From assembly GCA_025699005.1 (NCBI GenBank), contig JAILWI010000003.1:248001-312000 (forward strand): 64,000 nucleotides of DNA. The letters run 5' to 3'. Position 1 is the first letter of the stretch, and the number at the start of each line of letters is the position of its first letter. This document shows positions 34,099 through 41,601 of the stretch, one piece after another. The notes below the pieces were generated by a model that searched no databases, had not been told where the DNA came from, and saw only the letters and a list, made by a program, of their open reading frames with translations. Position numbers and translations under genes: made by a program. The stretch is from Chloroflexota bacterium. GTDB taxonomy: Bacteria > Chloroflexota > Limnocylindria > QHBO01.

Positions 34099-34842
34099 CT
34101 AGAGGGTCAGATTGGCAATGCCGAGGTGATGACGCGTCCACCGTTCCAGGCGGGCGATATCGTTCTCGCTCAGTACCTCACAGACCCATCCCCAATGCAG
34201 CGTTACCAGATCCCCGACCGCGGCGCCGTCCGCGAAGCCCCGGCCATCGAGCTGGCGCAGGACTCGCTCCGAACGGGGCTCGCCCAGCACGAGCTGGCCG
34301 CCTTCCAACGCCAACGGGCGTCGGTCGACCACGAGCTCGCTGGACTCGACCTGGGTCACGCGTCCCCAACTCACGCGGCACCCATCGAGCGTCTCCATGG
34401 AGTGGGCGAGCTCCCCGACCCGCGAGTGCACGTCGAGCACGTGAAAGCTGTGGTGCGGACGCGCGCCAGCGGGCGCCTTGCCGAGCACGATCTCGCGCAT
34501 CCGACCGGTGAGTCGCGAGCCGAAACGCTCGAGCATGTCGTCATACAGCTGGCGGACCTCGACACGGTCGAGAAGGGAGTTTCCGATCCAGTACGCCTCA
34601 ACGACCCGCGGATCAAAGGGATCCGCCAATCCATTCGACCGCGCGATGAGCTCGAGATACGGCATGGCCCCGGTGAACCGCCGGAGCATGGGCGTGAGGC
34701 CGTCGTCGCTCTCGCCCTCGACGGCGTACTGGAGGAGGGTCCGGTTCTCGTCCCCCCCACAGTACTGGAGCCGATTGGGCATGAACGCATACCGGATGAA
34801 GCGCAGCGTGCCCTCGAGCGGCGCGTGAGGGGCTTCGATCAC
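34099..34842 (-). CDS. DUF6390-like hydrogenase-associated protein
   Basis: 247 aa, soluble, no membrane segment. From memory this resembles the DUF6390 family found next to [NiFe]-hydrogenase genes; the function is unknown. Visible features are PNRLQYCGGDENRTLLQYA near the N-terminus (one Cys next to two acidic residues), VEAYWIGNSLLDRV, HHSFHVLDVHSRVG with four histidines, and DLVTLHWGWVCEVLSE. The Cys/His content would suit metal handling, which is inference. Its ATG overlaps the hypC stop (ATGA); it is the last gene of the hydrogenase operon. Confidence 0.7.
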   Translation of the reverse strand: MIEAPHAPLEGTLRFIRYAFMPNRLQYCGGDENRTLLQYAVEGESDDGLTPMLRRFTGAMPYLELIARSNGLADPFDPRVVEAYWIGNSLLDRVEVRQLYDDMLERFGSRLTGRMREIVLGKAPAGARPHHSFHVLDVHSRVGELAHSMETLDGCRVSWGRVTQVESSELVVDRRPLALEGGQLVLGEPRSERVLRQLDGRGFADGAAVGDLVTLHWGWVCEVLSENDIARLERWTRHHLGIANLTL

Positions 34843-35072
34843 TGGCTGGCATCCTCGAGCATCTTCTCCATCTCAGCATTGAACCGGAGGAAGTCCTCGG
34901 CTTCGTCGTTCGGGATCCGTTCGAGTGCCTGCCCGGCGAATACGACCACGTACTCGCCGGGCTTCAGGTCCGGCATCGCGGCGACGCGCACCCAGTGCTC
35001 TCGATCGATCTCGAGAACGCGGGCGCGGTCGCCGGCCACCTCGAGAACCTTGTGCGGGACGGCCCGGCACAT
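34839..35072 (-). CDS. hypC: HypC/HupF-family hydrogenase maturation chaperone
   Basis: 77 aa. It begins Met-Cys, the N-terminal cysteine that HypC uses to carry the Fe(CN)2CO group, and has the OB-fold pattern of a small barrel (ARVLEIDREHWVRVAAMPDLKPGEYVVVFAGQALERI). HypC escorts the iron centre to the hydrogenase large subunit. It is the only hyp-type gene in this operon; hypA, B, D, E and F are not in the window. It starts 2 nt after the maturation protease stop. Confidence 0.88.
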   Translation of the reverse strand: MCRAVPHKVLEVAGDRARVLEIDREHWVRVAAMPDLKPGEYVVVFAGQALERIPNDEAEDFLRFNAEMEKMLEDASQ

Positions 35073-35074
35073 CG

Positions 35075-35590
35075 TCAGGCGGCCCCGGTTGCCGGGGTCG
35101 TCGTTCGGCGAGCCGCCTCGATGAGCTCGCGCGTTCGTGTGACCGCCTCACTCACGCCCGCGGCGACGGCAGGACTCAGTCCTTCGCCCAGCTCCATCGC
35201 GGCGGGCTGGCATCCCACGAGGTACGCACGGGCCGGCAGTACCCCCAACGCCCGCGCCAGAATCATGACGCGCGATGGAATCGTGTAGTGCATGTCCGTC
35301 AGGAGTTCCCAGCGGTCCGCAGCCGTCATGGTGTCGATCTCCGGAACGGTCAACTCCAACACGTGGATCGTGCCCGGCACGCTTCCCCGGTCAACCGCGT
35401 CGAGGACGATCACAACCTCGTATCGATCCATCAGATCCTGCACCAGGCCGATTCCCGCGATGCCGGCCTCCACGACCTTCACATCGGGACCGAGGTCGGC
35501 CTGCGCGCAGCGATGCGCGGCGGCAATCCCGAAGCCATCGTCCCCCATGAGTTCGTTGCCCACGCCTGCCACGAGGATGCCGGCGCTCAT
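35075..35590 (-). CDS. [NiFe]-hydrogenase maturation protease (M52/HycI family)
   Basis: 171 aa. The N-terminal GVGNELMGDDGFGIAAAH is the family signature. Further conserved acidic and His positions that bind nickel in HybD-type proteases occur in VVEAGIAGI, VIVLDAVDRGS and DMHYTIPSR. It removes the C-terminal peptide of the large subunit after nickel insertion; the large subunit here has a 20-residue tail after its last ligand region. The ATG overlaps the preceding stop (ATGA). Confidence 0.9.
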   Translation of the reverse strand: MSAGILVAGVGNELMGDDGFGIAAAHRCAQADLGPDVKVVEAGIAGIGLVQDLMDRYEVVIVLDAVDRGSVPGTIHVLELTVPEIDTMTAADRWELLTDMHYTIPSRVMILARALGVLPARAYLVGCQPAAMELGEGLSPAVAAGVSEAVTRTRELIEAARRTTTPATGAA

Positions 35591-35976
35591 CGCCCCGCCT
35601 CCGGCGGATCGCTGATCTGGACCAGTGGGGCTCGGCGCGCAGCCGCCTCCTGCTGCTCTTCTTCGCCGGGTGCCAGGTCATAGAGATCAAGAAAGGCAGT
35701 CACGATTGTGTCTTCAGTGAGTCGCTCGAGCATCCCACGGCCCCCCAGGAGACGCACTCGATCGACGAATCGACTGAGGCCCTGGCGATGCAGGAGATCG
35801 ATGCCGTCCAACAGCGCAGTGACACTAGTTCGCGCATGCTCGGGAAGCTCGTCGATCTCGGCCGCCCGCTCGGCGACCCACACCATCAGCTCTTCGTAGT
35901 CGGTTGGCAGCTCGGCCCCCGACCTCTGCGCCAGCAGCACGATCCTCTCGCGAGCGTCCGGCGGCACGACCGTCAC
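35587..35976 (-). CDS. Hydrogenase-associated helical protein resembling the N-terminal part of NifU-like proteins
   Basis: 129 aa from a GTG at 35976 that overlaps the upstream stop (GTGA); a GTG four codons earlier is possible. It is largely helical. LLDGIDLLHRQGLSRFVDRVRLLGGRGMLERL and TAFLDLYDLAPGEEEQ resemble the segment that precedes the NifU scaffold domain in NifU-like proteins encoded in some actinobacterial hydrogenase clusters. The NifU domain itself and its Cys motif are absent. Role unknown; an adaptor for iron-sulfur delivery is conceivable. Confidence 0.6.
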   Translation of the reverse strand: MTVVPPDARERIVLLAQRSGAELPTDYEELMVWVAERAAEIDELPEHARTSVTALLDGIDLLHRQGLSRFVDRVRLLGGRGMLERLTEDTIVTAFLDLYDLAPGEEEQQEAAARRAPLVQISDPPEAGR

Positions 35977-36371
35977 ACGCGCGCCCACGACGCACCATCC
36001 GGATCGCCACCCAGGCAGTGGTCACAGGCATCCCGAGGCAGATCGGCGCAGTGCGGGCAATTCGGAGGGCAGTCCCCGTGGGCACTGCGCGTCAGTGCGC
36101 CGAACTCATCGGCGAACCGCCGCCCTCCTTCTCTGACGCCCGTGTCGGTCAGGCGCAGCCGGTCGCCCGCGCGCTCGACGAGACCATCCCCGATCAGCGT
36201 GGCCAACTCGTCATGGACGATCCGGGCGTCGACGACCAGGAGGAGTTGAAGCTTCTTCTCCGTGGCGTCCCCCGCGGGGTCCTCGCCTCGCAGCCAATAC
36301 AACGCCTGAAGGATGTCATCCCGGCATTGCAGAGCCACGAGCGCCTCTGCGGCGGCATCGGTAGCGGTCAT
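35973..36371 (-). CDS. Winged-helix protein with C-terminal Cys cluster (A), inside the hydrogenase operon
   Basis: 132 aa. A predicted winged-helix domain (CRDDILQALYWLRGE, then ELATLIGDGLVERAGDRLRLTDTG) is followed by FADEFGALTRSAHGDC and a cysteine-dense tail CPPNCPHCADLPRDACDHC (about residues 100-119, six Cys with the preceding one). It is clearly paralogous to the protein at 42511-42897, which shares ILQxLxWxxGE and EFxALTxxxHGxC. The cluster could bind a metal or Fe-S centre, giving a nickel-, iron- or redox-responsive regulator. That is inference. Overlaps both neighbours. Confidence 0.65.
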   Translation of the reverse strand: MTATDAAAEALVALQCRDDILQALYWLRGEDPAGDATEKKLQLLLVVDARIVHDELATLIGDGLVERAGDRLRLTDTGVREGGRRFADEFGALTRSAHGDCPPNCPHCADLPRDACDHCLGGDPDGASWARV

Positions 36372-36898
36372 GACATGGTGCTCGCCGGACGTGCGACCGA
36401 CTCACTGCCGGACTCAATCTCGGCGCTGAGCCACGCGGTGACCTCCGACACCCGACGTTCGGCGACGGCGCTCAATCCCTCGCCCCAGCCACTCGTCACG
36501 GGCTCGATCTCGATGACCTCGGTCTCCGCTGGGAGAAGCTCGAAGTGCGAACCGATGATGAGCAGATTCTCGAGGCTGATGGTGCCGGTGACCGCGGCGG
36601 CAACGCTGTCCTGCACCTGGTCCGCTGACGGTCCGGCGGGTCTCCAATGCGACCGATGCAAGCTGCCCGGCTCGCGTCCACGCGCGACGGCCGTCACGAA
36701 CACGGCCCGATGGAATCGCTGCGGATCATCCCTGAGCCAGTCCATCACGGTGATCGGGTTGTAGCTCACGTCCTCGATGGCGACGCTGGACGGCCAATCA
36801 CGCGTCCGAAGACGCTCGACAAGTGTCGGTCCGAACGACAGATCGCCCAGGTACGTGTAGCCGACCCCGCCGATCAGCAGCACCTCAATCGACACCAC
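36368..36898 (-). CDS. Divergent hydrogenase maturation protease-like protein
   Basis: 176 aa with a GTG start inside the end of the large-subunit gene. The N-terminal LLIGGVGYTYLGDLSFGPTLVERL aligns with the maturation protease signature G-x-G-N-x-L-x-D-D-G-x-G, but Asn is replaced by Tyr and the second Asp-Gly by Leu-Ser. VEDVSYNPITVMDWL and SLENLLIIGSHFELLPAETEV follow. It may act with, or instead of, the canonical protease at 35075-35590, perhaps as a non-proteolytic chaperone. It directly follows the large subunit. Confidence 0.7.
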   Translation of the reverse strand: MVSIEVLLIGGVGYTYLGDLSFGPTLVERLRTRDWPSSVAIEDVSYNPITVMDWLRDDPQRFHRAVFVTAVARGREPGSLHRSHWRPAGPSADQVQDSVAAAVTGTISLENLLIIGSHFELLPAETEVIEIEPVTSGWGEGLSAVAERRVSEVTAWLSAEIESGSESVARPASTMS

Positions 36899-38771
36899 AG
36901 GCGCAGGTGTTGATCTCGCGCGTCACGACTCCCGCATCGCTATGGATGTGCGTCGTACACGGCATGCACGGATCGAACGAGCGAATTGCCCGCAGCACGT
37001 CGATGCCCTGGTAGGCGCCGGCTCCCGTCTCGAGGATCGGCGTGTTGAGCACCGCCTCCTCGTACTTGCCCGGCGTGTCCCAGGCATCGCGCGGCGAGGC
37101 GTTGATGGTCGACGGCGTGATGATCTGGTAATTGGTCACGACCCCCGAATCGAGCTCCAGGTGATGGGACAGATACCCGCGGCCCGCACCCCAGAACCCG
37201 ACCCCCAGCTGTCCTCCCTTCTTCGGCACCTCGAACTTCGTGCTCACCGCGGATTGCCCGGCCTTCATGAGCTCGGACGCCTTCGACCACAGGTTGAGGG
37301 CGACCATCGAGGTGTAGGACACGCAATAGGCACGACCTCGGTTGCGCTCGAAGGCGTTCCAGACGTCAGGCACGTGCCATTCGAGCTCCATCTCGGGCAG
37401 CCGTCCCGCCGGAACCAGCATCTTCAGAGAGTGGCCGGTGGCCTCGATGTAGGGGTTCGACGGGATCTTCTGCGCCACGGCGGTGTTCCAGAGGCGTGCG
37501 CTGGCCTCCGCATCCATTGCCTGTCGGTCCCAGCGCGGCGACGTCGCCCAGGTGTACTTCTCGCGCCAGTTCGTAGCACCCGGGCGCGGGCGCGTGGACT
37601 TGTTCCACGGATGGTATGGCGAGAGCGGCGCCCCAAGGGGATCGGTCTTGTGACGTACGCCGTCGCCCGCCCAGTCCTCGTAGAACGAATGATCGACGAA
37701 CTCCTCGAGGCCGAGGTTGATGTGCTGCAGGTTCGTCGTCACCTGCTTGCCGTCGATGATCACGCCGGGCGTTGCCCACCGGCGTTCGCCCCATGCCCCG
37801 GCATTCTCGTACGTGGCGTCGTAGGCGTCCGGATCGTCCCACTGGCCGAGGTCGATCAGGTTCGCGCTCGTCCGGCCGACGTCACGGTAGCGCGGGTCGG
37901 CGTCATAGAAGAAGTCACAGATGTCGTCGTAGATCGCTGCGACCCGCTTGCCGTAATCGAAGAACTTCTGGATCCGGATGTAGATCTCGTTGAGAGTGCT
38001 GAGGCTCACGGTCGCGCTGATTCCGCCGGGCACGATCGTCTGCGGGTGCGGGTACTTGCCCCCGATGAGGACGTAGGCCTCTCGCGCAACCCGAGTCATG
38101 CCGAGCGCCTCGAGGTAGAGGCTCCCCTCGAGGGGATTGAGGTCGCGCATGATGTCCGCGATGGTGCTGTAGCCGTGCACGTTGCTGTGGGGCGCGTGCG
38201 TCTGCTCCGCTCGCCGGAAGAGCTCCGGATTCGTCTTCGAGACGATGGCCTCCGAGTAGTCGGGTCCGGCGAGAAGGAACAAGTGAAGCGGGTTGTCGTA
38301 GAGGTACTCGATGGCAAGGAGCAAGTTCCGCATCACGGTCCCGAGCGGCGGCGGCTTCACGCCGCACGCCATCTCGATCGCGAGTGCCGATGTCGTCGAG
38401 TGCACTCCCCCACAGACACCGCACGCGCGGCTGGTGATGAAGATGGCGTCGCGTGGGTCGCGACCCATCATGATCACCTCGTATCCGCGGAACAGGGTCG
38501 CCACGCTTCGCGCGTCCATCACCTTCTTTGCCGTGGTGTCGACGACGGTGTGGAATGCCAGGGCTCCCGCCACGCGTGTCACGGGATCAAAATTCTTCTG
38601 CTCGATGTGCCCGTTGCGTTCGAGGAGCTCTTCGATCTTGTCGCGCGTCAGCGTCGTCGGCCCGCCGTTGGTCGCAGGCGCACCATCGAGCGCGTAGGGG
38701 TTCCCGACATCCTCCCGCAGGAAGGGCTTCCCATCGGCGTCAAACTCGACCGGGAGGTTCTTGAAGCACAC
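36885..38771 (-). CDS. [NiFe]-hydrogenase large subunit
   Basis: 628 aa from a GTG at 38771; the frame runs further upstream but into the preceding gene. The Ni-binding pairs are intact: L1 RACGVCGGVH (Cys117, Cys120, His124) and L2 DPCMPCTTH (Cys602, Cys605, His608). A 20-residue tail ending NTCACGVD follows and should be cleaved or act as an extra metal site. The sequence resembles actinobacterial-type (group 1h-like) uptake hydrogenases as I recall them; subgroup assignment needs a tree. It oxidises H2 with the small subunit at 40300-41601, from which five small membrane-protein genes separate it. Confidence 0.93.
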   Translation of the reverse strand: MCFKNLPVEFDADGKPFLREDVGNPYALDGAPATNGGPTTLTRDKIEELLERNGHIEQKNFDPVTRVAGALAFHTVVDTTAKKVMDARSVATLFRGYEVIMMGRDPRDAIFITSRACGVCGGVHSTTSALAIEMACGVKPPPLGTVMRNLLLAIEYLYDNPLHLFLLAGPDYSEAIVSKTNPELFRRAEQTHAPHSNVHGYSTIADIMRDLNPLEGSLYLEALGMTRVAREAYVLIGGKYPHPQTIVPGGISATVSLSTLNEIYIRIQKFFDYGKRVAAIYDDICDFFYDADPRYRDVGRTSANLIDLGQWDDPDAYDATYENAGAWGERRWATPGVIIDGKQVTTNLQHINLGLEEFVDHSFYEDWAGDGVRHKTDPLGAPLSPYHPWNKSTRPRPGATNWREKYTWATSPRWDRQAMDAEASARLWNTAVAQKIPSNPYIEATGHSLKMLVPAGRLPEMELEWHVPDVWNAFERNRGRAYCVSYTSMVALNLWSKASELMKAGQSAVSTKFEVPKKGGQLGVGFWGAGRGYLSHHLELDSGVVTNYQIITPSTINASPRDAWDTPGKYEEAVLNTPILETGAGAYQGIDVLRAIRSFDPCMPCTTHIHSDAGVVTREINTCACGVD

Positions 38772-38785
38772 GGTAGGTGGAGCCT

Positions 38786-39049
38786 CTAGCGTTCGAAGGT
38801 TCGGACGGCACCGGCGAGATGCCGATCGGCGGACAGGAGTCCTCCTCGCAGCGCCGTCAGTGCTCCGTTGATGGTCGCCAGGTGCTCTGGCAGCGGTGCG
38901 ACATGCCCACTCACGGCCCGTAGTCCGGCCGCCAGCTCCGCGACGTGCCTGTCGGCCTTGCGGAGCGCGAGAATGATGAGAACGAGGTACACGACGAGAA
39001 CCACGACGACGATCGCGACGACGGCCAGGGTCAGCCACCAGAGCAGCAT
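38786..39049 (-). CDS. Hydrogenase-locus single-pass membrane protein 5
   Basis: 87 aa. An N-terminal helix of about 27 hydrophobic residues (LLWWLTLAVVAIVVVVLVVY) is followed by a short basic patch (RKADRH) and a long amphipathic helix with regularly spaced Leu/Ala (HVAELAAGLRAVSGHVAPL, HLATINGALTALRGG). There are no Cys residues. It is the last of five consecutive proteins of the same design and ends 14 nt before the large-subunit start. Topology rules place the helical tail in the cytoplasm. Function unknown; see the finding on this array. Confidence 0.75.
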   Translation of the reverse strand: MLLWWLTLAVVAIVVVVLVVYLVLIILALRKADRHVAELAAGLRAVSGHVAPLPEHLATINGALTALRGGLLSADRHLAGAVRTFER

Positions 39050-39357
39050 CAGCTCACCGGTCCCGCGCGGCGGCTGCCGAGCGCCTGTTCGATGGTCGCG
39101 GCGTGCTCGTCAATCTGAGCAGCCGTGTCGAGGATGCCGCTGGCCACCTTGATGGTGTCTTCGAGCGCAACCACGTTTGCCGTGTTCTCGGCGATACCGA
39201 GTCCGGCCTCGAGTGATCTCGCGAAGTAGTGCTCGATGCCGCGGGCGGCATTCAGCGTCCTGTGCAGCAGGTAGACGACAATCGGCAGCACGACGACGAC
39301 CCCAACGATCAGCAGGATCCACCACAGCACGTAGACGATGACGGGGATCTCGTCCAT
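39049..39357 (-). CDS. Hydrogenase-locus single-pass membrane protein 4
   Basis: 102 aa. Membrane helix at about residues 6-31 (VIVYVLWWILLIVGVVVVLP), then LHRTLNAARGIEHYFA, and a coiled-coil-like tail TIKVASGILDTAAQIDEHAA that aligns with TNRIAGQILERAAGIDAATA in protein 2 and TNRVAGEILMGAESIEEHGA in protein 1. TGATG overlap with the next gene. Unknown family. Confidence 0.75.
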   Translation of the reverse strand: MDEIPVIVYVLWWILLIVGVVVVLPIVVYLLHRTLNAARGIEHYFARSLEAGLGIAENTANVVALEDTIKVASGILDTAAQIDEHAATIEQALGSRRAGPVS

Positions 39358-39360
39358 CGG

Positions 39361-39672
39361 TCAGTTGCCCTCCTGCCGTACGACTGCCTCGATCGTGGCG
39401 GCGAGGTGCCCGTCGATGCTCTTGAGGCCCTCCGCCGCCGCGGACAGTCCCGCATTGAGCTTGGTGACTTCGGGCCCGAGGTGGCCGGTCTGCGTCTCGA
39501 TGGCCCGCACGCCGAATGCGATCTTGCCGAGGTAGCTCGATCGCCATGTGTAGCCGATCGGCTCCCCGCCGATGCTTTCGAGCACCCTGATGATCCGGCT
39601 GAGGAAGAAGACCAGCACGGCGACGAGCGCCAGGACCGCGACCACGGTCAGGACCATCAAGAGGACGATCAT
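39361..39672 (-). CDS. Hydrogenase-locus single-pass membrane protein 3
   Basis: 103 aa. Membrane helix from residue 2 to about 27 (IVLLMVLTVVAVLALVAVLV), then RIIRVLESIGGEPIGYTWRS, and an amphipathic C-terminal half (ETQTGHLGPEVTKLNAGLSA, GLKSIDGHLAATIEAVV). The tail shares the I/L-D-x-H-A-A-T-I pattern with protein 4. The ATG overlaps the stop of protein 2 (ATGA). Confidence 0.75.
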   Translation of the reverse strand: MIVLLMVLTVVAVLALVAVLVFFLSRIIRVLESIGGEPIGYTWRSSYLGKIAFGVRAIETQTGHLGPEVTKLNAGLSAAAEGLKSIDGHLAATIEAVVRQEGN

Positions 39673-40001
39673 CGAGCCACCTCGCGGGGCCCGCCGTGCG
39701 CGCAGGCCGGACACGACGGACATCCGGAGGCATGAGCCTCGATGGCCGCCGTTGCCGCATCGATGCCTGCGGCTCGCTCCAGAATCTGACCCGCGATGCG
39801 GTTCGTCGTACCCAGCAGCGGGATGTGGACGGTGGCGTTCGCGATGCGCTGGCCGACGGCCCACACGGTCGCTGCTGCGGCATCGATCTGACGCGCGGTG
39901 CCAAGGATGAGGCCGAGGAGGATCCCGACCACGACGATGACGACGACCCCGATGACGAGGCTGATGCCCCAGACGGTGATGACGGCCGATTCGCTGGGCA
40001 T
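39669..40001 (-). CDS. Hydrogenase-locus single-pass membrane protein 2 with Cys tail
   Basis: 110 aa. AGGAGG lies 6 nt before the ATG at 40001. Membrane helix at about residues 7-32 (VITVWGISLVIGVVVIVVVG), then TARQIDAAAATVWAVGQRI, and the conserved TNRIAGQILERAAGIDAATA. Unlike its paralogues it ends with CPSCPACAHGG, three cysteines plus His that could bind metal or a cluster. This makes it a candidate for direct contact with electron-transfer partners, which is speculative. Confidence 0.75.
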   Translation of the reverse strand: MPSESAVITVWGISLVIGVVVIVVVGILLGLILGTARQIDAAAATVWAVGQRIANATVHIPLLGTTNRIAGQILERAAGIDAATAAIEAHASGCPSCPACAHGGPREVAR

Positions 40002-40003
40002 CG

Positions 40004-40303
40004 TCAACCTCCTCGGATGATCTGCGGCTCGCTGACCGCCTTCACGATCTGCGCCCCATGTTCCTCGATGCTCTCGGCACCCATGAGGATCTCACCGGCG
40101 ACCCGATTCGTTTCCTCGAGCTCCCAGATGATCTGCGTGTCGGCGGCGATCTTCTCGGCCGCCTCTAGCGCCTCAGCCGCGTGGCCGAGGATCGAGCGCG
40201 CCACCATCCAGACGGCGATGAGCAGGCCCGCCGCCACGAGGACCAGAACCGCGGCGATGCCGAGACCCACATAGAAGAGGCCGAACAGCTCCGAGTCCGT
40301 CAT
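40004..40303 (-). CDS. Hydrogenase-locus single-pass membrane protein 1
   Basis: 99 aa. Membrane helix at about residues 10-35 (YVGLGIAAVLVLVAAGLLIA), then ILGHAAEALEAAEKIAADTQ, and the conserved TNRVAGEILMGAESIEEHGA, a heptad-like helix. It overlaps the small-subunit stop (ATGA), so it is co-translated with the hydrogenase. First of the five-gene array. Confidence 0.75.
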   Translation of the reverse strand: MTDSELFGLFYVGLGIAAVLVLVAAGLLIAVWMVARSILGHAAEALEAAEKIAADTQIIWELEETNRVAGEILMGAESIEEHGAQIVKAVSEPQIIRGG

Positions 40304-41601
40304 TTCGGGCCCTCCGCCCGGCTGGCCGGCGCCTCCGGCCGTGGAACATGTTCCGGTACATCGGTCGCCCAGTTGCGGCCGTCCGATCTGCCAGGTCGTC
40401 GCGAACCGTTGAACTGAATCTTCTCGTAGAAGAAGTGCACCACGTCATCGACGACGTCCGGCTTCTGGATCTTCCCCCACCCGCTCGGGACCTCTCCGTC
40501 GTACACCCGGTCCCACCGAGGCTCACGACTGAGCGCGCGATTCGACAGGCTGCGCAAGCGCCGAATGCCGAATCCGACGCTCTTCGAGGCGGTACTGGAA
40601 ATGCTCGACCCGGGCGGCGCCTTGTAGAAGGGACTGAACTTGTCCGGGAATCCGGGCATGGTGCAGCCGATGCAGACGCCGCCGGCCGCCATGCAACCGC
40701 CCATGTGCGATTGGGCCCCGCGGCTCACGATGTTGCAATTGACAACCGGGCCCCAGCAACCGACCTCGACCAGGCACTCCTTGTCGCCGTAGTTCTCGGC
40801 GAAGATGCCTTCTTCGTAGTAACCGGCTCGTGTACAGCCGCGATGGACCGTCTCGCCGAAGAGCCACGCCGGCCGGCCGAGCTCGTCGAACTCAGGGAGC
40901 GGTCCCATTCCCTGGAGGAACATCAGGATGGTGGCGACCGTTTCGGTGAAGTTGTCGCCGACGGGCGCGCAGCCGGGGATGTTGATGACCGGGAGTCCCA
41001 GCGCGCTGCGGTAATCGGCCCCGAGGAAGTCCATGATGCTCATGGCACCGGTCGGGTTGCCGATCGATGAGGGAATTCCTCCCCAGGTGGCGCACGTACC
41101 GATGGCGATCACCGCAGCGGCGTTGGGTGCCATGGCCGCGAGACGCTCTGCCGTCGGGAAGGGCCGCTCGCCATCCTCGATCGCCTGGTCGCCCATTGCC
41201 GACCAGTAGCCGCCCGTCTGCGCGGCCAGACTCTCATCGGCGATCGAGCCCTCGTAGATGACCACGTAGGGCGCATCGAGCTCACCATCGGATGCCATCT
41301 GGAACGGCTTGATGAACTCCTCGCCGTTCTCGACCGAGAGCACGGGATGGTGAAGCACCACCGTCGGGAGTCCGCTGACCCCTCCGGTGAGCAGGTCCTC
41401 GACCGATGGGTTCGTTGCCCCCGTCGCGGCGATGCTGCAGCCGTCGCAGCTCATTCCGGCGAGCCAGAAGGCGTGGACGACTTTGACCGGGCCCCGGAGC
41501 GGCCGGACCGGGACCGGCGCAGGCTCCGGACTCTCCGGAGGGACGTTCGATCCCAATTCTTCCTGGCGCGGCGGCGCCTCCGCCGGAGGGGCGGCGGTCA
41601 T
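40300..41601 (-). CDS. [NiFe]-hydrogenase small subunit
   Basis: 433 aa. Fe-S cluster ligands are visible: CDGC (Cys52, Cys55), GTCATWGG, IPGCAPVGDN, HRGCTRAGYYEEG, CLVEVGCWGPVVNC and CMAAGGVCIGCTMPGFPDKF, the standard three-cluster set. There is a Pro-rich N-terminus but no twin-arginine signal and no C-terminal membrane anchor, so the enzyme should stay in the cytoplasm, perhaps tethered by the small membrane proteins encoded next. The start overlaps the CooC-like stop (ATGA). Confidence 0.93.
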   Translation of the reverse strand: MTAAPPAEAPPRQEELGSNVPPESPEPAPVPVRPLRGPVKVVHAFWLAGMSCDGCSIAATGATNPSVEDLLTGGVSGLPTVVLHHPVLSVENGEEFIKPFQMASDGELDAPYVVIYEGSIADESLAAQTGGYWSAMGDQAIEDGERPFPTAERLAAMAPNAAAVIAIGTCATWGGIPSSIGNPTGAMSIMDFLGADYRSALGLPVINIPGCAPVGDNFTETVATILMFLQGMGPLPEFDELGRPAWLFGETVHRGCTRAGYYEEGIFAENYGDKECLVEVGCWGPVVNCNIVSRGAQSHMGGCMAAGGVCIGCTMPGFPDKFSPFYKAPPGSSISSTASKSVGFGIRRLRSLSNRALSREPRWDRVYDGEVPSGWGKIQKPDVVDDVVHFFYEKIQFNGSRRPGRSDGRNWATDVPEHVPRPEAPASRAEGPK

